Positions 6,476 to 6,541 of a DNA stretch of 6,541 nucleotides are shown piece after piece (position 1 is the first letter of the stretch; each line of letters starts with the position of its first letter). This stretch comes from CAYPYI01 sp964415085. Lineage in GTDB: Bacteria; Bacillota; Clostridia; Tissierellales; Tissierellaceae. Position numbers and translations under genes: made by a program. The notes under the pieces were generated by a model. The model was not told where the DNA came from. It saw nothing but the letters and a program-made list of their open reading frames with translations, and did no database searches. The stretch spans positions 1-6,541 of the forward strand of contig CAYPYI010000074.1 in the NCBI GenBank assembly GCA_964415085.1, written 5' to 3'.

Positions 6476-6541
6476 ATGAATGAAAAAAAGGATAATTTGA
6501 TAAAGCTTATATTTGGAATTATAATGACAATAATAATTATT
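6476..6541 (+). CDS. Start of a fourth operon gene: N-terminus of a membrane or exported protein (cut by window edge)
   Basis: An ATG with a good ribosome binding site opens a frame that stays open for 22 codons to the end of the window: MNEKKDNLIK followed by a strongly hydrophobic run (LIFGIIMTIIIII). A short charged start followed by an uninterrupted hydrophobic stretch is typical of a signal anchor, signal peptide or first membrane helix. It lies 27 bp after the second ABC gene on the same strand with no terminator between, so it is likely part of the same operon. Nothing more can be said of its function; an accessory protein of the exporter, or an unrelated membrane protein, are both possible. 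Confidence 0.65.
   Translation, partial: MNEKKDNLIKLIFGIIMTIIII

Overview
The window looks like chromosomal DNA from a low-GC Gram-positive bacterium (Bacillota), probably an anaerobe of the Clostridia/Tissierellia type. The evidence is a clostridial-style GroEL (it opens EIKFGEDARRSME and ends in a Gly-Gly-Met tail), strong AGGAGG-type ribosome binding sites, a very AT-rich base composition, and almost exclusive use of AGA for arginine. The genus is a guess: Peptoniphilus/Anaerococcus/Parvimonas-like organisms fit, but I could not test this.

Layout: bases 1-1632 hold groEL, lacking only its first three codons at the window edge. It is followed by a strong intrinsic terminator (1655-1691). 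A 142-bp intergenic region then carries a perfect 30-bp palindrome (1695-1724) and a good sigma-70-type promoter (TTGATT-17-TATTAT, 1726-1754). From 1775 a separate co-directional operon runs off the right edge. It encodes a 376-aa regulator with a C-terminal ArsR-type winged helix and a long N-terminal region I do not recognise, then two paralogous ABC half-transporters (591 and 588 aa), then the first 22 codons of a fourth gene that starts with a membrane segment or signal anchor. The first three genes abut exactly (TAA directly followed by ATG), with strong ribosome binding sites inside the preceding coding ends, so they are almost certainly co-transcribed and translationally coupled.

How the genes may work together: the two ABC proteins each have a membrane domain followed by an ATPase domain and very probably form a heterodimeric exporter. 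The regulator probably binds the palindrome and related ATCTAA half-sites in its own promoter and controls the operon in response to an unknown signal. It lacks the cysteine motif of metal-sensing ArsR proteins, and its roughly 285-residue N-terminal part is the natural candidate for a signal-sensing domain. The substrate is not evident. The truncated fourth gene could be an accessory membrane or secreted component.

The most interesting points are the ArsR regulator with a large N-terminal extension, the perfect palindrome with further half-sites around two candidate promoters, and the Walker A substitution (Gly to Asn) confined to the second ABC protein while catalytic Glu and His are kept in both. 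None of this proves a new system. Regulator-plus-paired-ABC operons are common in Bacillota.
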